Numbered from the stretch's first letter, positions 1 to 8,248 are shown. The stretch is DNA of 64,000 nt from Laspinema sp963821735 (GCA_963821735.1 CAWGFK010000002.1:1-64000), one strand, 5' to 3'. Program-made: numbers and translations. Notes: generated from the letters alone by a model not told the origin.

Positions 1-72
1 CATTAGGAGAAGATTCGGCGGAATCCTCTCCTGATGCTTGATTCTGGGATTAAGATGGGATTGCGATCGCCT

Positions 73-471
73 CTATTCCCTATTGTCCGATTCCTGTTTT
101 TTCTGCGCTACCTTTTGGGCGATCGGCACCGGATGGGGAACTCGTTGCTCAAACCGCGCTTGCTGCACCGGCATCTCCTTGTCATAGAGAATACGGCAGA
201 AGGCTAGGACCCAGGTGAACACAACTCCTGCACCCGGATGAATTAACCCCACCGCCTTTGCCGTTGCTTCCCCGATAATAAACAGATGGCGCTTAGAAAG
301 GGGAACTCGTTGCTCAACCCGCGCTTGCTGCACCGGCATCTCCTTGTCATAGAGAATACGGCAGAATGCTAGGACCCAGGTGAGAACAACTTCTGCACCC
401 GGATGAATTAACCCCACTGCCTTTGCCGTTGCTTTGGCAATAATTAACACATTGCGTTTAGAAATTTGCAT
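73..471 (-). CDS. Small protein with 55-residue internal duplication, unknown function
   Basis: Reading from an ATG at 471 gives 132 residues; the frame is open to 546, but the region upstream of 471 overlaps the control region of the divergent gene. The protein consists of two near-identical copies of a unit of about 55 residues (each contains KAVGLIHPGA, then TWVLAFCRILYDKEMPVQQAR), followed by a charged tail. The duplication is visible in DNA as a 165-bp tandem repeat (units start near 135 and 300). Each unit has a short hydrophobic stretch (GVVFTWVLAFC) that could be a membrane or core helix. No family is recognised. It is transcribed divergently from a broken STAND-type gene, so a linked defence or regulatory role is possible but only inferred. 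Confidence 0.55.
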   Translation of the reverse strand: MQISKRNVLIIAKATAKAVGLIHPGAEVVLTWVLAFCRILYDKEMPVQQARVEQRVPLSKRHLFIIGEATAKAVGLIHPGAGVVFTWVLAFCRILYDKEMPVQQARFEQRVPHPVPIAQKVAQKKQESDNRE

Positions 472-507
472 TACCTTATTTTCCAATTCGATAATGCAGT
501 TGTAAAA

Positions 508-603
508 TTTCGGGTATTCCCGAAAGCAAGGAAGCGCCGAAAGCACTATACTACAAACATTCGGGTAGGTTTAGGTAGGGGGTTCGGTATTGCGGTACCC
601 GAA
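508..603. promoter_or_regulatory. Divergent control region with repeated TTCGGGTA motif
   Basis: Between the two divergent genes lies an 18-bp palindrome, TTTCGGGTATTCCCGAAA (508-525). TTCGGGTA occurs again at 560-567, a one-base-shorter form at 583-589, and the reverse complement TACCCGAA at 596-603. Repeated inverted and direct copies in a divergent promoter look like operator sites. No regulator is identified. Confidence 0.4.
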
Positions 604-630
604 ACTTTCCGAAACTTTTGCTCAACTTTG

Positions 631-981
631 ATGCCACTTGCCATGTCCAACTTCAGTTATGGTTTGGAAAAAACGCAACCTCGGGTACAGCAACTGCTAG
701 AGCTTTTGATCGACTGTGCCAACGACGACTTAGACGAAACCCTCACCACCGTAAACCTTGATGCCAGGTGGGAAGACGGGGAGGAACTGCATTTAGCCGT
801 AGAAACCACCCTGGAAGATTTGCGCATCCTGATTTATGGCAAGGAAAAAGTGTCTAAAAAGGTAAAAGAGAACCAACGCAAGGAAATCGGGGCATCCTCG
901 GACCAACTATTTGGGCGAATTTCTGAAAATTTGGTGCGATCGTCGGGTCAAAACGCGGGGTTCCCCAAGATGGATTTTTAG
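631..981 (+). pseudogene. STAND-type gene, fragment 1: N-terminal domain
   Basis: This is the first piece of one broken gene running from 631 to 3389. It starts at ATG 631 (or ATG 643). The sequence GLEKTQPRVQQLLELL, followed by an acidic alpha/beta stretch ending near NQRKEI, resembles the N-terminal domain that precedes NB-ARC or NACHT ATPases in many cyanobacterial proteins. The useful frame ends near 890 in the run GGGG (889-892). The expected continuation (EFLKIWCDRR, then FSIKLWSKDKDENLRQF) is in the next frame. The tail from about 893 to 981 is therefore out of frame and not protein-like. In intact relatives these parts form one polypeptide. Confidence 0.6.
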
Positions 982-1744
982 CATTAAACTCTGGAGTAAG
1001 GATAAAGACGAGAACCTGCGACAGTTTCAGCAGCTATGGCGTACCCGACAACCGGGAAACTCCTCCACAGAAGGCACACCCTCAGTCACAAATAAAATTA
1101 GCAGTTCCCCTCCACCACCTCGGAGCAAAGGGATCCAAACCGTGGGACTAGAAACCATCGCTGAAATCCCCGTCTGGGTGGGGCGCGATGCTCTGTTAGA
1201 GGAGTTGAAAACCAAATTACTCGCTCCCGAAGCTCCCCCGAAAGTGCTGGCGATTATCGGACAAGGGGGCATCGGCAAAACCAGTTTAGCAGTGAAACTC
1301 CTGGAAACCTTGGGGGTGCAGTTGCAACCGCCTACCCTCACCGCCACCTGTCCCTATCAGAAAGCATTATATTTAAAAACCTCCCAAGGGACCAGTTTTG
1401 ATGCGGTGGCAGAGTTTCTCCTGCGGGGATTAAACATCGAAACCCCAGAACCCCTGAAAACCGCAGGGGAAAAAATCACCAAAATTCTGGAGGGGTTGAC
1501 AAAACAGCGCAGTGTTGTCGTGCTGGATAACCTGGAAGATATTTTACACCCCGCTCACCATCCCGACTGCGGTAAAGCGCTGTCTCCAGAATGGGGCGAG
1601 TTGCTTCATGCCTTTGTGTACAGCTATCATTGCTCAACCCTGATTCTCACCAGTCGAGAATTCCCCGTTGATTTAACTGATACTCGTCCGGGACCCGAAA
1701 CCCGACTCGAAATTAGTGGAAGTTCTCCGCTTGTCTGGGGTTGA
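911..1744 (+). pseudogene. STAND-type gene, fragment 2: NB-ARC ATPase core
   Basis: This piece holds the nucleotide-binding core. It has a leader ending in VGRDALLEEL, Walker A GQGGIGKTS (DNA near 1260-1290), Walker B VVVLDNLED (near 1516-1545) and a sensor-like LILTSREFP (near 1641-1667). These are the hallmarks of NB-ARC/AP-ATPase STAND proteins, which act as ATP-driven signalling switches and in bacteria often in antiviral defence. The first codons around 911 belong to the same conserved block that fragment 1 leaves. The frame is lost again near 1706-1716. The expected continuation, EVLRLSGVEDADGVEILRQR, is read from about 1716 in the third frame. The last ten residues before the stop at 1744 are out-of-frame junk. 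Confidence 0.65.
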
Positions 1745-2837
1745 GGATGCGGATGGAGTGGAAATCTTGCGTCAGCGCGGATCGGAAGATAGCGAGGAAG
1801 ATTGCCTCTGGATTGCGGAACGAGTCAAAGGGAATGTCTTTATTTTGACCCAATTGGCGGCGATCGGGGCCGACAGTCCGGGGTATCTGCGGAAACATCC
1901 GGAACTGGTGACAGAAGAGGCAGAACCGATTCTGCAAGCGCAACTCGGACGGCAAAGTCAGCCCGGGATAGACTTGTTGCGGCGAATGTGCGTGTTGCGC
2001 GTCGGCATCGATATCCAGGGATTGACCTTTTTGCGTTTGTACGCTGATGACAAAAAGAAAAATGAGCGGTTTGAGATTGCAGCAATTTTAGAAAAACCGG
2101 CAGAATTGACAACAGCGGAACTCCAAGATACCCAAAAAATTGTCATGCGCTTGGTGAATAGTTCCTTAGTTCAGCGTCGCTATGATAAGGTGTGCTGCGA
2201 GTGGTATTATGACCTTCATCGCTTGATTATCGAATATTTGAAAGGTAAATATCAAGCCAATCTACCGGAACTCATAAAACGAGTTTATAAGTTTTACTGC
2301 ACTGGGATGACGGTAAAAAATCCCCAAACCTTAGAAGATTTGCGTCCAGTTTTGGAGGCACAGTATTTTGCCTTCCTGCTCCAGAATTATAGTGAAGCAT
2401 TTAGTCTTTTAACACATAACCTCTATGACTACCTTTATCATTGGGGATACTGGAACTTATTACAAAACTTATACGAACAAATCATTTCATACGTTACCCA
2501 TGATATGGAACTCCGAGTTTGCCTTCAAGTAATTGGTATAATTCACCGGAATACGGGCAACTGGGATGAGGCGGAAAAATATTTTATGAAGTATTTAGCG
2601 AATGCACAAAAGGGAAAGAGTAAAGATGGAATGGCAACCTCTTTGGCACTGTTGGGAGATATCGAGCAAAATCGCGGCAACTGGGATGAGGCGGAGCATC
2701 TGTATCAGCAATCTTTGCAATTGAAACGAATTGGGCGATCGCTCGGCGATGGCAGAAATCTTGGGGAGTGTTCGGAGATATCCAGCGAAATCGGGGCAAC
2801 TGGGATGAGGCGGAGCGTCTGTTTCGGCAATCTTTGA
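1716..2837 (+). pseudogene. STAND-type gene, fragment 3: winged-helix/ARC region and first TPRs
   Basis: This begins inside the conserved block EVLRLSGVEDADGVEIL and runs through a helical region (WIAERVKGNVFILTQLA, LLRRMCVLRVGIDIQGLTFLRLY) that follows the ATPase in NB-ARC proteins. It ends in TPR units with the signature RGNWDEAE. The frame is correct to about 2725 and then slips. The expected sequence around KTELGDRSG is lost, and the last 30 or so residues to the stop at 2837 are out of frame. The slip coincides with the DNA tandem repeat of TPR modules, where one module is 119 bp rather than 120. Confidence 0.6.
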
Positions 2838-3110
2838 AATTGAAACCGAATTGGGCGATCGCTTCGGGATGGCAACCTCTTGGGGACAGTTGGGAGATCT
2901 TCAGCGAAAACGGGGCAACTGGGATGAGGCGGAGCGTCTGTATCAGCAATCTTTAGAAGTGAGAACCGAATTGGGCGATAGATCCGGGATGGCAGCATCT
3001 TGGGGACAGTTGGGTGATATCGAGCGAAACTCGCGGCAACTGGGATGAGGCGGAGCGTCTGTTTCAGCAATCTTTGGAATTGAGAACCGAATTGGGCGAT
3101 CGCTCACGGG
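2559..3110 (+). repeat. Tandem TPR-coding DNA repeats of 119-121 bp
   Basis: The string AACTGGGATGAGGCGGA recurs at 2559, 2679, 2798, 2917 and 3038. Spacings are 120, 119, 119 and 121 bp. Modules are nearly identical in DNA (GAGCGTCTGTTTCAGCAATC, then ACCGAATTGGGCGAT). Forty codons would be 120 bp, so the 119- and 121-bp modules each change the reading frame. The array looks recently expanded and then damaged, or mis-assembled. Confidence 0.85.
2851..3048 (+). pseudogene. STAND-type gene, fragment 4: TPR units
   Basis: An out-of-register piece of the TPR array, reading FGMATSWGQLGDLQRKRGNWDEAERLYQQ and a second copy before a stop at 3046-3048. It has no start of its own that would make biological sense. 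It is the continuation of the preceding TPR region after two single-base losses, and it is lost again in the 121-bp module. Confidence 0.5.
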
Positions 3111-3389
3111 ATCGCTAAATTAATATGTTGTCTGGGTGGAAACGAACTCCGTAAAGGCAATCTCGATGCTGCTGAACAATATTTAACCGAAGCATTGGCA
3201 CAGATGGAAGAATTGGGAATGACTTGGCATATTGCGGAAACTAATTTTGACTTCGCGCAACTCTGGCGCAAACGCGGGAATGAAGAAATTGCCCAGCAGC
3301 ATTACCAAAAATCCTATCAAATCTTTCAACAATTAGGTGCAGCAAAGGATTTAGAACGGATTGAGCGGGAGTGGAATCAGGAAGTCTAG
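3105..3389 (+). pseudogene. STAND-type gene, fragment 5: C-terminal TPRs
   Basis: The reading frame from about 3105 (GIAKLICCLGGNELRKGNLD) to the stop at 3389 gives two more degenerate TPR units, including AAEQYLTEALAQMEELG and NEEIAQQHYQKSYQIFQQLGAA, and the natural C-terminus of the protein. It is joined to the upstream array only after another frame change near 3103. An ATG at 3195 lies inside the domain and is not a plausible start. Downstream, 130 bp separate it from a toxin-antitoxin pair. Confidence 0.5.
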
Positions 3390-3519
3390 GGCTGTGGGCT
3401 GTAGTAAAATAGGGGTGAGCGTTAGAAACCTGGTTGGGGCGATAATTGGGGAATTTGTCCCCAGATTGCCTCAAGCAACTGGGTTTTCATTTTATAAACT
3501 TTTATCGGACCATACAACC

Positions 3520-3846
3520 ATGTCAATCCCCTCTCAAGTTCTCGCCAAATTGAAAATTTTAGAAACCCTTTATCAGCAAGGGAAATCTAATGATGTCATC
3601 AACCAGACATTAGACAAGATTATCAGCCAAGAGTTGGCGGAGTCTCGGCAAAAAAATCAGGAACTCGAAGCCGAAATGCAAATTTTTGAACAACAGTATC
3701 AAATGTCATCGACTGAATTCTTTCAACGATTTCACGCGGGAGAATTAGGGGATGAAATTGACTTTGTGGAATGGAACGCTTTTTATCAAATGTGGATGAC
3801 ATTGCAAGAGCAGATTCAACTTTTGCAATCTACGGAAAATCTATGA
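3520..3846 (+). CDS. Putative antitoxin partner of a TumE-type toxin
   Basis: The ATG at 3520 gives a 108-residue acidic helical protein (frame open further upstream, but that part is not conserved-looking). A helical segment of about residues 35-60 (SQELAESRQKNQELEAEMQ) could be a coiled coil, followed by FFQRFHAGELGDEIDFVEW. The stop overlaps the next start by 4 bp (ATGA at 3843-3846), so the two genes are translationally coupled in the antitoxin-before-toxin order. Assignment as antitoxin rests on this arrangement. No DNA-binding motif is obvious. Confidence 0.6.
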   Translation: MSIPSQVLAKLKILETLYQQGKSNDVINQTLDKIISQELAESRQKNQELEAEMQIFEQQYQMSSTEFFQRFHAGELGDEIDFVEWNAFYQMWMTLQEQIQLLQSTENL

Positions 3847-4226
3847 TGATTGAAGAGTATTTGACCGCTATCAAAGTAAAACTCTTGACGAGTCCTGCTA
3901 TTCAATCTTTTGTCATTGTTAAAGAACGAGTCATTCTTAACCAAGGCTACTTTCGCGCCCGCTTAACTTTAACAAATGGGGATTTTTGTGAAATTGTTGA
4001 ATTTTTTACCGTGCAGAATCAAACTTGTGTTACAGAAACTTATCGGTATCAATGGATGGATTCTACAAAGCAGCAACTCCGTAAAAGATGGGATAATGTT
4101 GAACATTTTCCCGATTTACCCAACTTTCCCCATCATGTCCATATTCTCGAAGAAACCAATGTCCATCCGAGTCAATCGCTTAATATCCTAGAAATTATTG
4201 ATTATCTTGAACAAGCGCTCAATTAA
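3843..4226 (+). CDS. DUF6516 / TumE-family toxin
   Basis: 127 residues. The pattern SFVIVKERVILNQGYFRARLTLTNGDFCEIVEFF, then TYRYQWMD, KRWDNVEHFPDLPNFPHHVH and a C-terminal helix, is that of the DUF6516 family, classed as TumE-type toxins. The conserved W-D-N and H-x-H pattern near residues 80-100 is present. The gene is complete and overlaps its upstream partner by 4 bp. The biochemical activity of the family is not something I can state with confidence. Confidence 0.65.
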   Translation: MMIEEYLTAIKVKLLTSPAIQSFVIVKERVILNQGYFRARLTLTNGDFCEIVEFFTVQNQTCVTETYRYQWMDSTKQQLRKRWDNVEHFPDLPNFPHHVHILEETNVHPSQSLNILEIIDYLEQALN

Positions 4227-4260
4227 CCGGAGAAGTTTTAGCATGAACAATTCAGCTTGA

Positions 4261-4533
4261 TTGAAGTGCTTTTTTAGAGGATTTAGGATTAGGGTAGATG
4301 AACGAGTTTACCAGGGGGGACATGATATCCCGGAGGCAACGATTCACCGTCGCTATCATCGCGGTTTGTCCAATTTCTTTCAGTTGTATCGTCCTTTAGC
4401 AGATACTTGGCATTTTTATGACAATTCCAATCCTGCCGGTGCTAGAATTATCGCCAGTGGCATCCGGGATATTCAGGAAACCATTCATGATGCTGAAACC
4501 TGGGAGAGGATTACAGGAGAATTTAACCGATGA
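4261..4533 (+). pseudogene. C-terminal remnant of a zeta-toxin-like kinase
   Basis: The frame reads RVYQGGHDIPEATIHRRYHRG, then FFQLYRPLADTWHFYDNS and IASG. This is the C-terminal part of zeta-toxin-like P-loop kinases found in cyanobacteria. The family is normally around 200 residues, with an N-terminal Walker A; here nothing upstream of about 4290 fits and no P-loop exists. It is 5'-truncated and probably dead. Its stop overlaps the next start by 4 bp (4530-4533), preserving the original operon join. Confidence 0.6.
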
Positions 4534-4724
4534 ACGAACAACCGTCAAAATCCATCTCTGAAATTTTTGAGGAGAGAACCCTCATCGATCGCGCTTTAAA
4601 AGTTGCCGCCAATCGTGCCTTTTTGCGTCACAAACAATTGGGACGTCCGATTGTAGTCTGGCAGGATGGAAAAATTGTCGAAATTCCCCCGGAAGAGATT
4701 TGCGTAGATGAAGAATATTTGTAA
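4530..4724 (+). CDS. Small protein paired with zeta-like toxin, putative antitoxin
   Basis: 64 residues: an N-terminal helix with ERTLIDRALKVAANRAFLRHKQLG, then a short beta hairpin (PIVVWQDGKIVEIPPEEI). This small ORF type typically sits directly after zeta-like kinase genes in cyanobacteria. The 4-bp overlap with the upstream remnant supports the pairing. It appears intact even though its partner is truncated, which would leave an orphan antitoxin-like protein. Confidence 0.5.
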   Translation: MNEQPSKSISEIFEERTLIDRALKVAANRAFLRHKQLGRPIVVWQDGKIVEIPPEEICVDEEYL

Positions 4725-4774
4725 CCCCATCGGTCCCACCCGGAGTTACCGATAGGGTCGCAATTTCAAGGGTT

Positions 4775-4871
4775 AGAAACCGGGTTTCTTAATCAGATGT
4801 TGGCAATTTGCCATGAGATGGCGGTGAGAAACCCGGTTTCGGGTCCAGTTTTAAGGGTTAGAAACTGGGTG
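4775..4871. repeat. Dispersed palindromic repeat, GAAACC(G/C)GGTTTC family
   Basis: AGAAACCGGGTTTCTT at 4775-4790 is followed at 4827-4840 by AGAAACCCGGTTTC, and a third degraded copy (GTTAGAAACTGGGTG) at about 4857. The same core is found at four other intergenic sites in this window. Confidence 0.7.
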
Positions 4872-4993
4872 TTCTCATGAGGGAGCTTCAGCCGCGTCAC
4901 GAGTAAAAAAAGGGTAAATTTGCTAAACTGAACCCATGAACCTATAAAAGGGCGGTTTGAGTGACAGCCTAACACACAATTTGAGGTCAAGCA

Positions 4994-5239
4994 ATGAAAG
5001 CAGTTGAAGTCATGGGCAAAGTCGATGATAAGGGCCAACTTTTGTTAGATGAACCTTTAGATATTAAATCCGAGAGCCGAGTCAAAGTGATTCTCTTGAT
5101 ATCCGATGAAGATGACTTGGATCCGGATGATACTCCCGCCGAGGAAATTAAAGCTAGTTTAATCCGAGCTTTGCAAGATGCTAAAGCCGGAAGACGAATT
5201 CCCTTAGAACAAATGTGGGAGGGAATTGATGCCGAATAA
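4994..5239 (+). CDS. RelN-family antitoxin
   Basis: 81 residues. MKAVEVMGKVDDKGQLLLDE and then SRVKVILLI are typical of cyanobacterial RelN-type antitoxins: a short N-terminal beta region, an acidic linker (DEDDLDPDDTP), then a C-terminal helix that wraps the toxin (SLIRALQDAKAGRRIPLEQMW). The gene overlaps the following toxin gene by 11 bp. Autoregulation with the toxin is expected for the family but no operator was identified. Confidence 0.75.
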   Translation: MKAVEVMGKVDDKGQLLLDEPLDIKSESRVKVILLISDEDDLDPDDTPAEEIKASLIRALQDAKAGRRIPLEQMWEGIDAE

Positions 5240-5591
5240 TCCTGAATTCGTTAACATTGATTTAACGCATGAATATCGCAATAACCTCAAAAAACTAGCG
5301 AAGAAATATCGCAATATTCGTTCTGATACTCAGGTAGTCATTGAGGCATTACAACAAGGCTCTCGATTAGGCGATCGCCTTTCTGGTTTTGGCGAAAACC
5401 TTTATGTTTACAAGGTTAGAGCCAAAAATAGTAATATCCAGAAAGGAAAAAGTGGCGGCTATCGCATTATTTATTTGCTGGAATCAGAAACCAGTATTTT
5501 GTTGTTGACGATTTATAGCAAATCTGAGCAAGAAGATATGACAACGGAGCAAATTCAAACGATTTTAGAGGAGCTGTCTCAATCAGAATAA
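5229..5591 (+). CDS. RelE/ParE-superfamily toxin
   Basis: 120 residues from the ATG at 5229 (a TTG at 5226 is in frame but less likely). The fold pattern is RelE-like: an N-terminal helix EYRNNLKKLAKKYRNI, then LGDRLSGFGENLYVYKVRAK, KGKSGGYRIIYLL and LLLTIYSKSEQEDMT. The GGYRIIYLL and IYSKSE strands carry the Arg, Tyr and Lys residues usual in RelE endoribonucleases that cut ribosome-bound mRNA. It is paired with the overlapping upstream antitoxin. Both genes look intact, so this is the best candidate for a functional module in the island. Confidence 0.75.
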   Translation: MPNNPEFVNIDLTHEYRNNLKKLAKKYRNIRSDTQVVIEALQQGSRLGDRLSGFGENLYVYKVRAKNSNIQKGKSGGYRIIYLLESETSILLLTIYSKSEQEDMTTEQIQTILEELSQSE

Positions 5592-5593
5592 AT

Positions 5594-5655
5594 AGGGAGC
5601 ATCTCAATCAGGAACAGTTCTCCCCCCTCCCCGATATCTTGGAGAGGGGGGGTGG
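5594..5655. repeat. Solo end of MITE-like GGGAGCATCTCAA element
   Basis: GGGAGCATCTCAA, identical to the terminal repeat of the element at 32.6 kb, is followed by a C-rich/G-rich foldback (CCCCCCTCCCC with GAGAGGGGGGGTGGGG). The opposite terminal repeat is missing, so this is a partial copy. Confidence 0.5.
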
Positions 5656-5707
5656 GGATCTTTCTCATGACGCGGAGTACAGCCCCCTCACGAGGAAATT
5701 TTGCCAG

Positions 5708-5735
5708 AAAAAAGCAGCCTCCGAAAAGGCTGCTT
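5708..5735 (-). terminator. Rho-independent terminator of glmS
   Basis: On the minus strand, GCAGCC-loop-GGCTGC is followed by a T6 run. It sits 25 bp past the glmS stop codon. Confidence 0.8.
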
Positions 5736-5759
5736 TCTCTCACATAAAACTTACTCTAT

Positions 5760-7667
5760 TTACTCCACCGTCACTGACTTCGCCAAATTACGGGGTTGAT
5801 CCACATCTAAACCGCGTCGGGCTGCTATGTGATAGGCGAGTAACTGTAATGGGATGACGGCTAAAATAGGTGAGAGCAACTCATCTACAACGGGGACTTG
5901 TAAGACATCGTTAAAAATCTCTGCTGCATCAAACCCATTTTGCGGGGTAACCCCAATTAGGCGGGCATCCCGCGCTTTCGCTTCTTGGGCGTTGGAAATC
6001 ACTTTCTCGTAGACGGTTCCCGGCATGGCGATCGCCACTACGGGCACTTTCGCATCCAACAGGGCGATCGGTCCATGTTTCATCTCCCCTGCGGGATATC
6101 CTTCCGCATGGATATAGCTGATTTCCTTGAGTTTTAACGCCCCTTCTAAGGCGATCGGGAAATTAATCCCTCGTCCTAAGAAGATAAAATCCTGAGTCTC
6201 GGCAAATTCATGGGCCAACTCCTCAATACTACCCTCTTGAGAACTCAGCACCTGTTCAATTTGGGCCGGAAGTTGGCGCAATCCTTGGATAATTTCCTCG
6301 ATGCGCGCTTCTGGGAGGGTTTTGCGTTGATAGGCCAAGTCTAAGGCTAAACTATAAAATGCCATCAACTGCGCCACAAAGGTCTTGGTTGCCGCCACCC
6401 CAATTTCAATTCCGGCATGGGTATTAATAATATCCGCGACGAGATTCCCCAAGGAAGACTCGGGACGATTGGTAATCCCCAACAATCGCGCTTGATAGGC
6501 AGCAGAAAGTCCAGTTCGGCGCTGGTTTTCCATTGCTAGGGCCGCCAGAGTATCCGCCGTTTCTCCCGACTGACTGATGCCGACTGCCAGGGTGTAGGGG
6601 CGCAAGGGGGCCGGTGCATAGCGATATTCTGAGGCATAGTTGACTGAAGTGGGAATTCCCGCCAACTGTTCTAGCAAGTATTTCCCAACTAACCCAGCGT
6701 GCCAACTGGTCCCACAAGCGAGGATTTCAATCTGTTGCAAATCCTTGTACAGTTCCAGATTAATCCCCAAATTAATCGGCGCAACTTGATTATCCCCGGG
6801 TTGCCACTCCCGGTTAAAATAGGCTTCCAAACAGGTGCGGACCACTGCCGGTTGTTCGTAAATCTCCTTGTGCATGAAATGGCGGAATCCTTGTTTTTCC
6901 ACCAGGACCGGGTTCAAGTTGAGGACTCGGGGAGTTTTTTTGAGGCGATCGCCTGCAAAGTTATAAACCTCAACCCCTAATGGCGTCAACCGCGCCATTT
7001 CCTCATTTTCCAAAGACAAAACCGCCCGGGTATAGGGCACGATCGCCGGAGTGTCCGAGGCACAGAAAAATTCTCCCTGTCCAAATCCCACCACTAAAGG
7101 GGCCTGTTGTCGGGCCACAATTAGTTCATCGGGGTAGTCAGCACAAATCACGGCGATCGCAAAGGCCCCTTCTAACTTATTCACCGCCTTGCGTACCGCC
7201 TCAAAAAACTGGGAGATTAACGGCATAAACCCTGGTGCATCCACCATCGGTTCCATCATAAACTCCGCAATTAAATGGGGGATGACCTCCGTATCCGTAT
7301 CGGACCGAAATTCATGACCTCTACCCTTGAGTTCCTCGCGCAACTCCCGATAATTTTCAATAATCCCATTTTGAACCACCGCCACTTTTCCATGGGTGTC
7401 CATGTGGGGATGGGCGTTGTATTCCTCCGGTTTACCGTGAGTCGCCCAACGGGTATGTCCGATCCCGATTTGCGCGGGATTGTCGATGCCTTGGATTTTT
7501 TCTCGCAGGTTGTGGAGTTTGCCTTTTGCGCGGACACAGTTGAGTTTTCCGTCCCAAATCGTGGCCACCCCTGCTGAGTCATAACCGCGATATTCTAGTT
7601 TTTCCAGTCCGGCGAGTAAAACTTCTTTCGCCGCTTGAGTGCCAATATAGCCAACAATTCCGCACAT
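5760..7667 (-). CDS. glmS: Glutamine--fructose-6-phosphate aminotransferase (isomerizing)
   Basis: 635 residues, within the usual range of about 610-640. It makes glucosamine-6-phosphate from fructose-6-phosphate and glutamine, the first step toward UDP-GlcNAc for peptidoglycan. The start is fixed by MCGIVGYIG, since Cys2 becomes the N-terminal nucleophile of the glutaminase domain. That domain has GHTRWATHG and NGIIENY and covers about residues 2-240. Two SIS sugar-isomerase domains follow (ACGTSWHAG, GISQSGETADT, later LGRGINFPIALEGALKLKEISYIHAEGY). The C-terminus ends with the conserved DQPRNLAKSVTVE. It is monocistronic with its own terminator. Confidence 0.97.
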   Translation of the reverse strand: MCGIVGYIGTQAAKEVLLAGLEKLEYRGYDSAGVATIWDGKLNCVRAKGKLHNLREKIQGIDNPAQIGIGHTRWATHGKPEEYNAHPHMDTHGKVAVVQNGIIENYRELREELKGRGHEFRSDTDTEVIPHLIAEFMMEPMVDAPGFMPLISQFFEAVRKAVNKLEGAFAIAVICADYPDELIVARQQAPLVVGFGQGEFFCASDTPAIVPYTRAVLSLENEEMARLTPLGVEVYNFAGDRLKKTPRVLNLNPVLVEKQGFRHFMHKEIYEQPAVVRTCLEAYFNREWQPGDNQVAPINLGINLELYKDLQQIEILACGTSWHAGLVGKYLLEQLAGIPTSVNYASEYRYAPAPLRPYTLAVGISQSGETADTLAALAMENQRRTGLSAAYQARLLGITNRPESSLGNLVADIINTHAGIEIGVAATKTFVAQLMAFYSLALDLAYQRKTLPEARIEEIIQGLRQLPAQIEQVLSSQEGSIEELAHEFAETQDFIFLGRGINFPIALEGALKLKEISYIHAEGYPAGEMKHGPIALLDAKVPVVAIAMPGTVYEKVISNAQEAKARDARLIGVTPQNGFDAAEIFNDVLQVPVVDELLSPILAVIPLQLLAYHIAARRGLDVDQPRNLAKSVTVE

Positions 7668-8002
7668 TTATCCGTTAACTCCTCTCGATACGGTGCAATG
7701 GATAGAATTTTAGTTTTTCCGTGCTGTTTCTGCTATAATTGCATCCCTTTATAGTTTCCTAACGTCTCAAGTGGCGATCGCCCGGTATGAGCAGAAATCG
7801 ACAGTGCGATCGTGGATGCAAATAACCCCTACAGCAAGTTGATAGTCTCTTCCCCTGCCTAGTCTCTGATTCCGGAAATGAGCTCCCTGGCCTCAAGCAC
7901 AGGGACGCGAAAAAAGAGGGGCGCAAGGCTCCCTCTTTCTATTTAAACTCTAAATGTTTTAAAAGCACTCTTGAACCCAAAGTGCCTTGAAATCATTTAT
8001 CT
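7668..8002. other. Intergenic spacer glmS-psaC
   Basis: 335 bp. It contains the psaC terminator at its right side and a lone TATAAT at 7734-7739 on the plus strand without a convincing -35. The glmS promoter must lie in its left part. No ORF is convincing. Confidence 0.5.
7910..7938 (-). terminator. Rho-independent terminator of psaC
   Basis: On the minus strand, AAAGAGGGAGCC-TTGC-GCCCCTCTTT is followed by a T run. It is 65 bp past the psaC stop. Confidence 0.75.
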
Positions 8003-8248
8003 CTAGTAAGCCAGACCCATACTGCGAGTCGTTTCAGCGCCGAGATAGACTCGGATGCTCAAAAAGTCGGTCGGACAGGCAGTTTCGCAACGCTTGCAAC
8101 CTACACAGTCTTCAGTCCGGGGAGAAGAGGCAATCTGACCAGCTTTACAGCCATCCCAGGGGACCATCTCCAGAACGTCTAAGGGACAAGCCCGAACGCA
8201 TTGTGTGCAACCAATGCAGGTGTCATAGATTTTTACGGCATGAGACAT
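8003..8248 (-). CDS. psaC: Photosystem I iron-sulfur subunit PsaC
   Basis: 81 residues, the invariant size of PsaC. It binds the terminal 4Fe-4S clusters FA and FB on the stromal (cytoplasmic) side of photosystem I and passes electrons to ferredoxin or flavodoxin. Both ferredoxin motifs are seen: CIGCTQCVRACPLDVLEM and CVGCKRCETACPTDFLSI. The C-terminus GAETTRSMGLAY is the conserved arm that docks PsaC onto PsaA/PsaB. The gene is single, with a terminator downstream and a perfect inverted repeat in its leader region. Confidence 0.98.
   Translation of the reverse strand: MSHAVKIYDTCIGCTQCVRACPLDVLEMVPWDGCKAGQIASSPRTEDCVGCKRCETACPTDFLSIRVYLGAETTRSMGLAY

Noticed and set aside
7734..7739. Promoter from the lone TATAAT between glmS and psaC
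   Set aside because: No acceptable -35 at 16-18 bp and no plus-strand gene follows.
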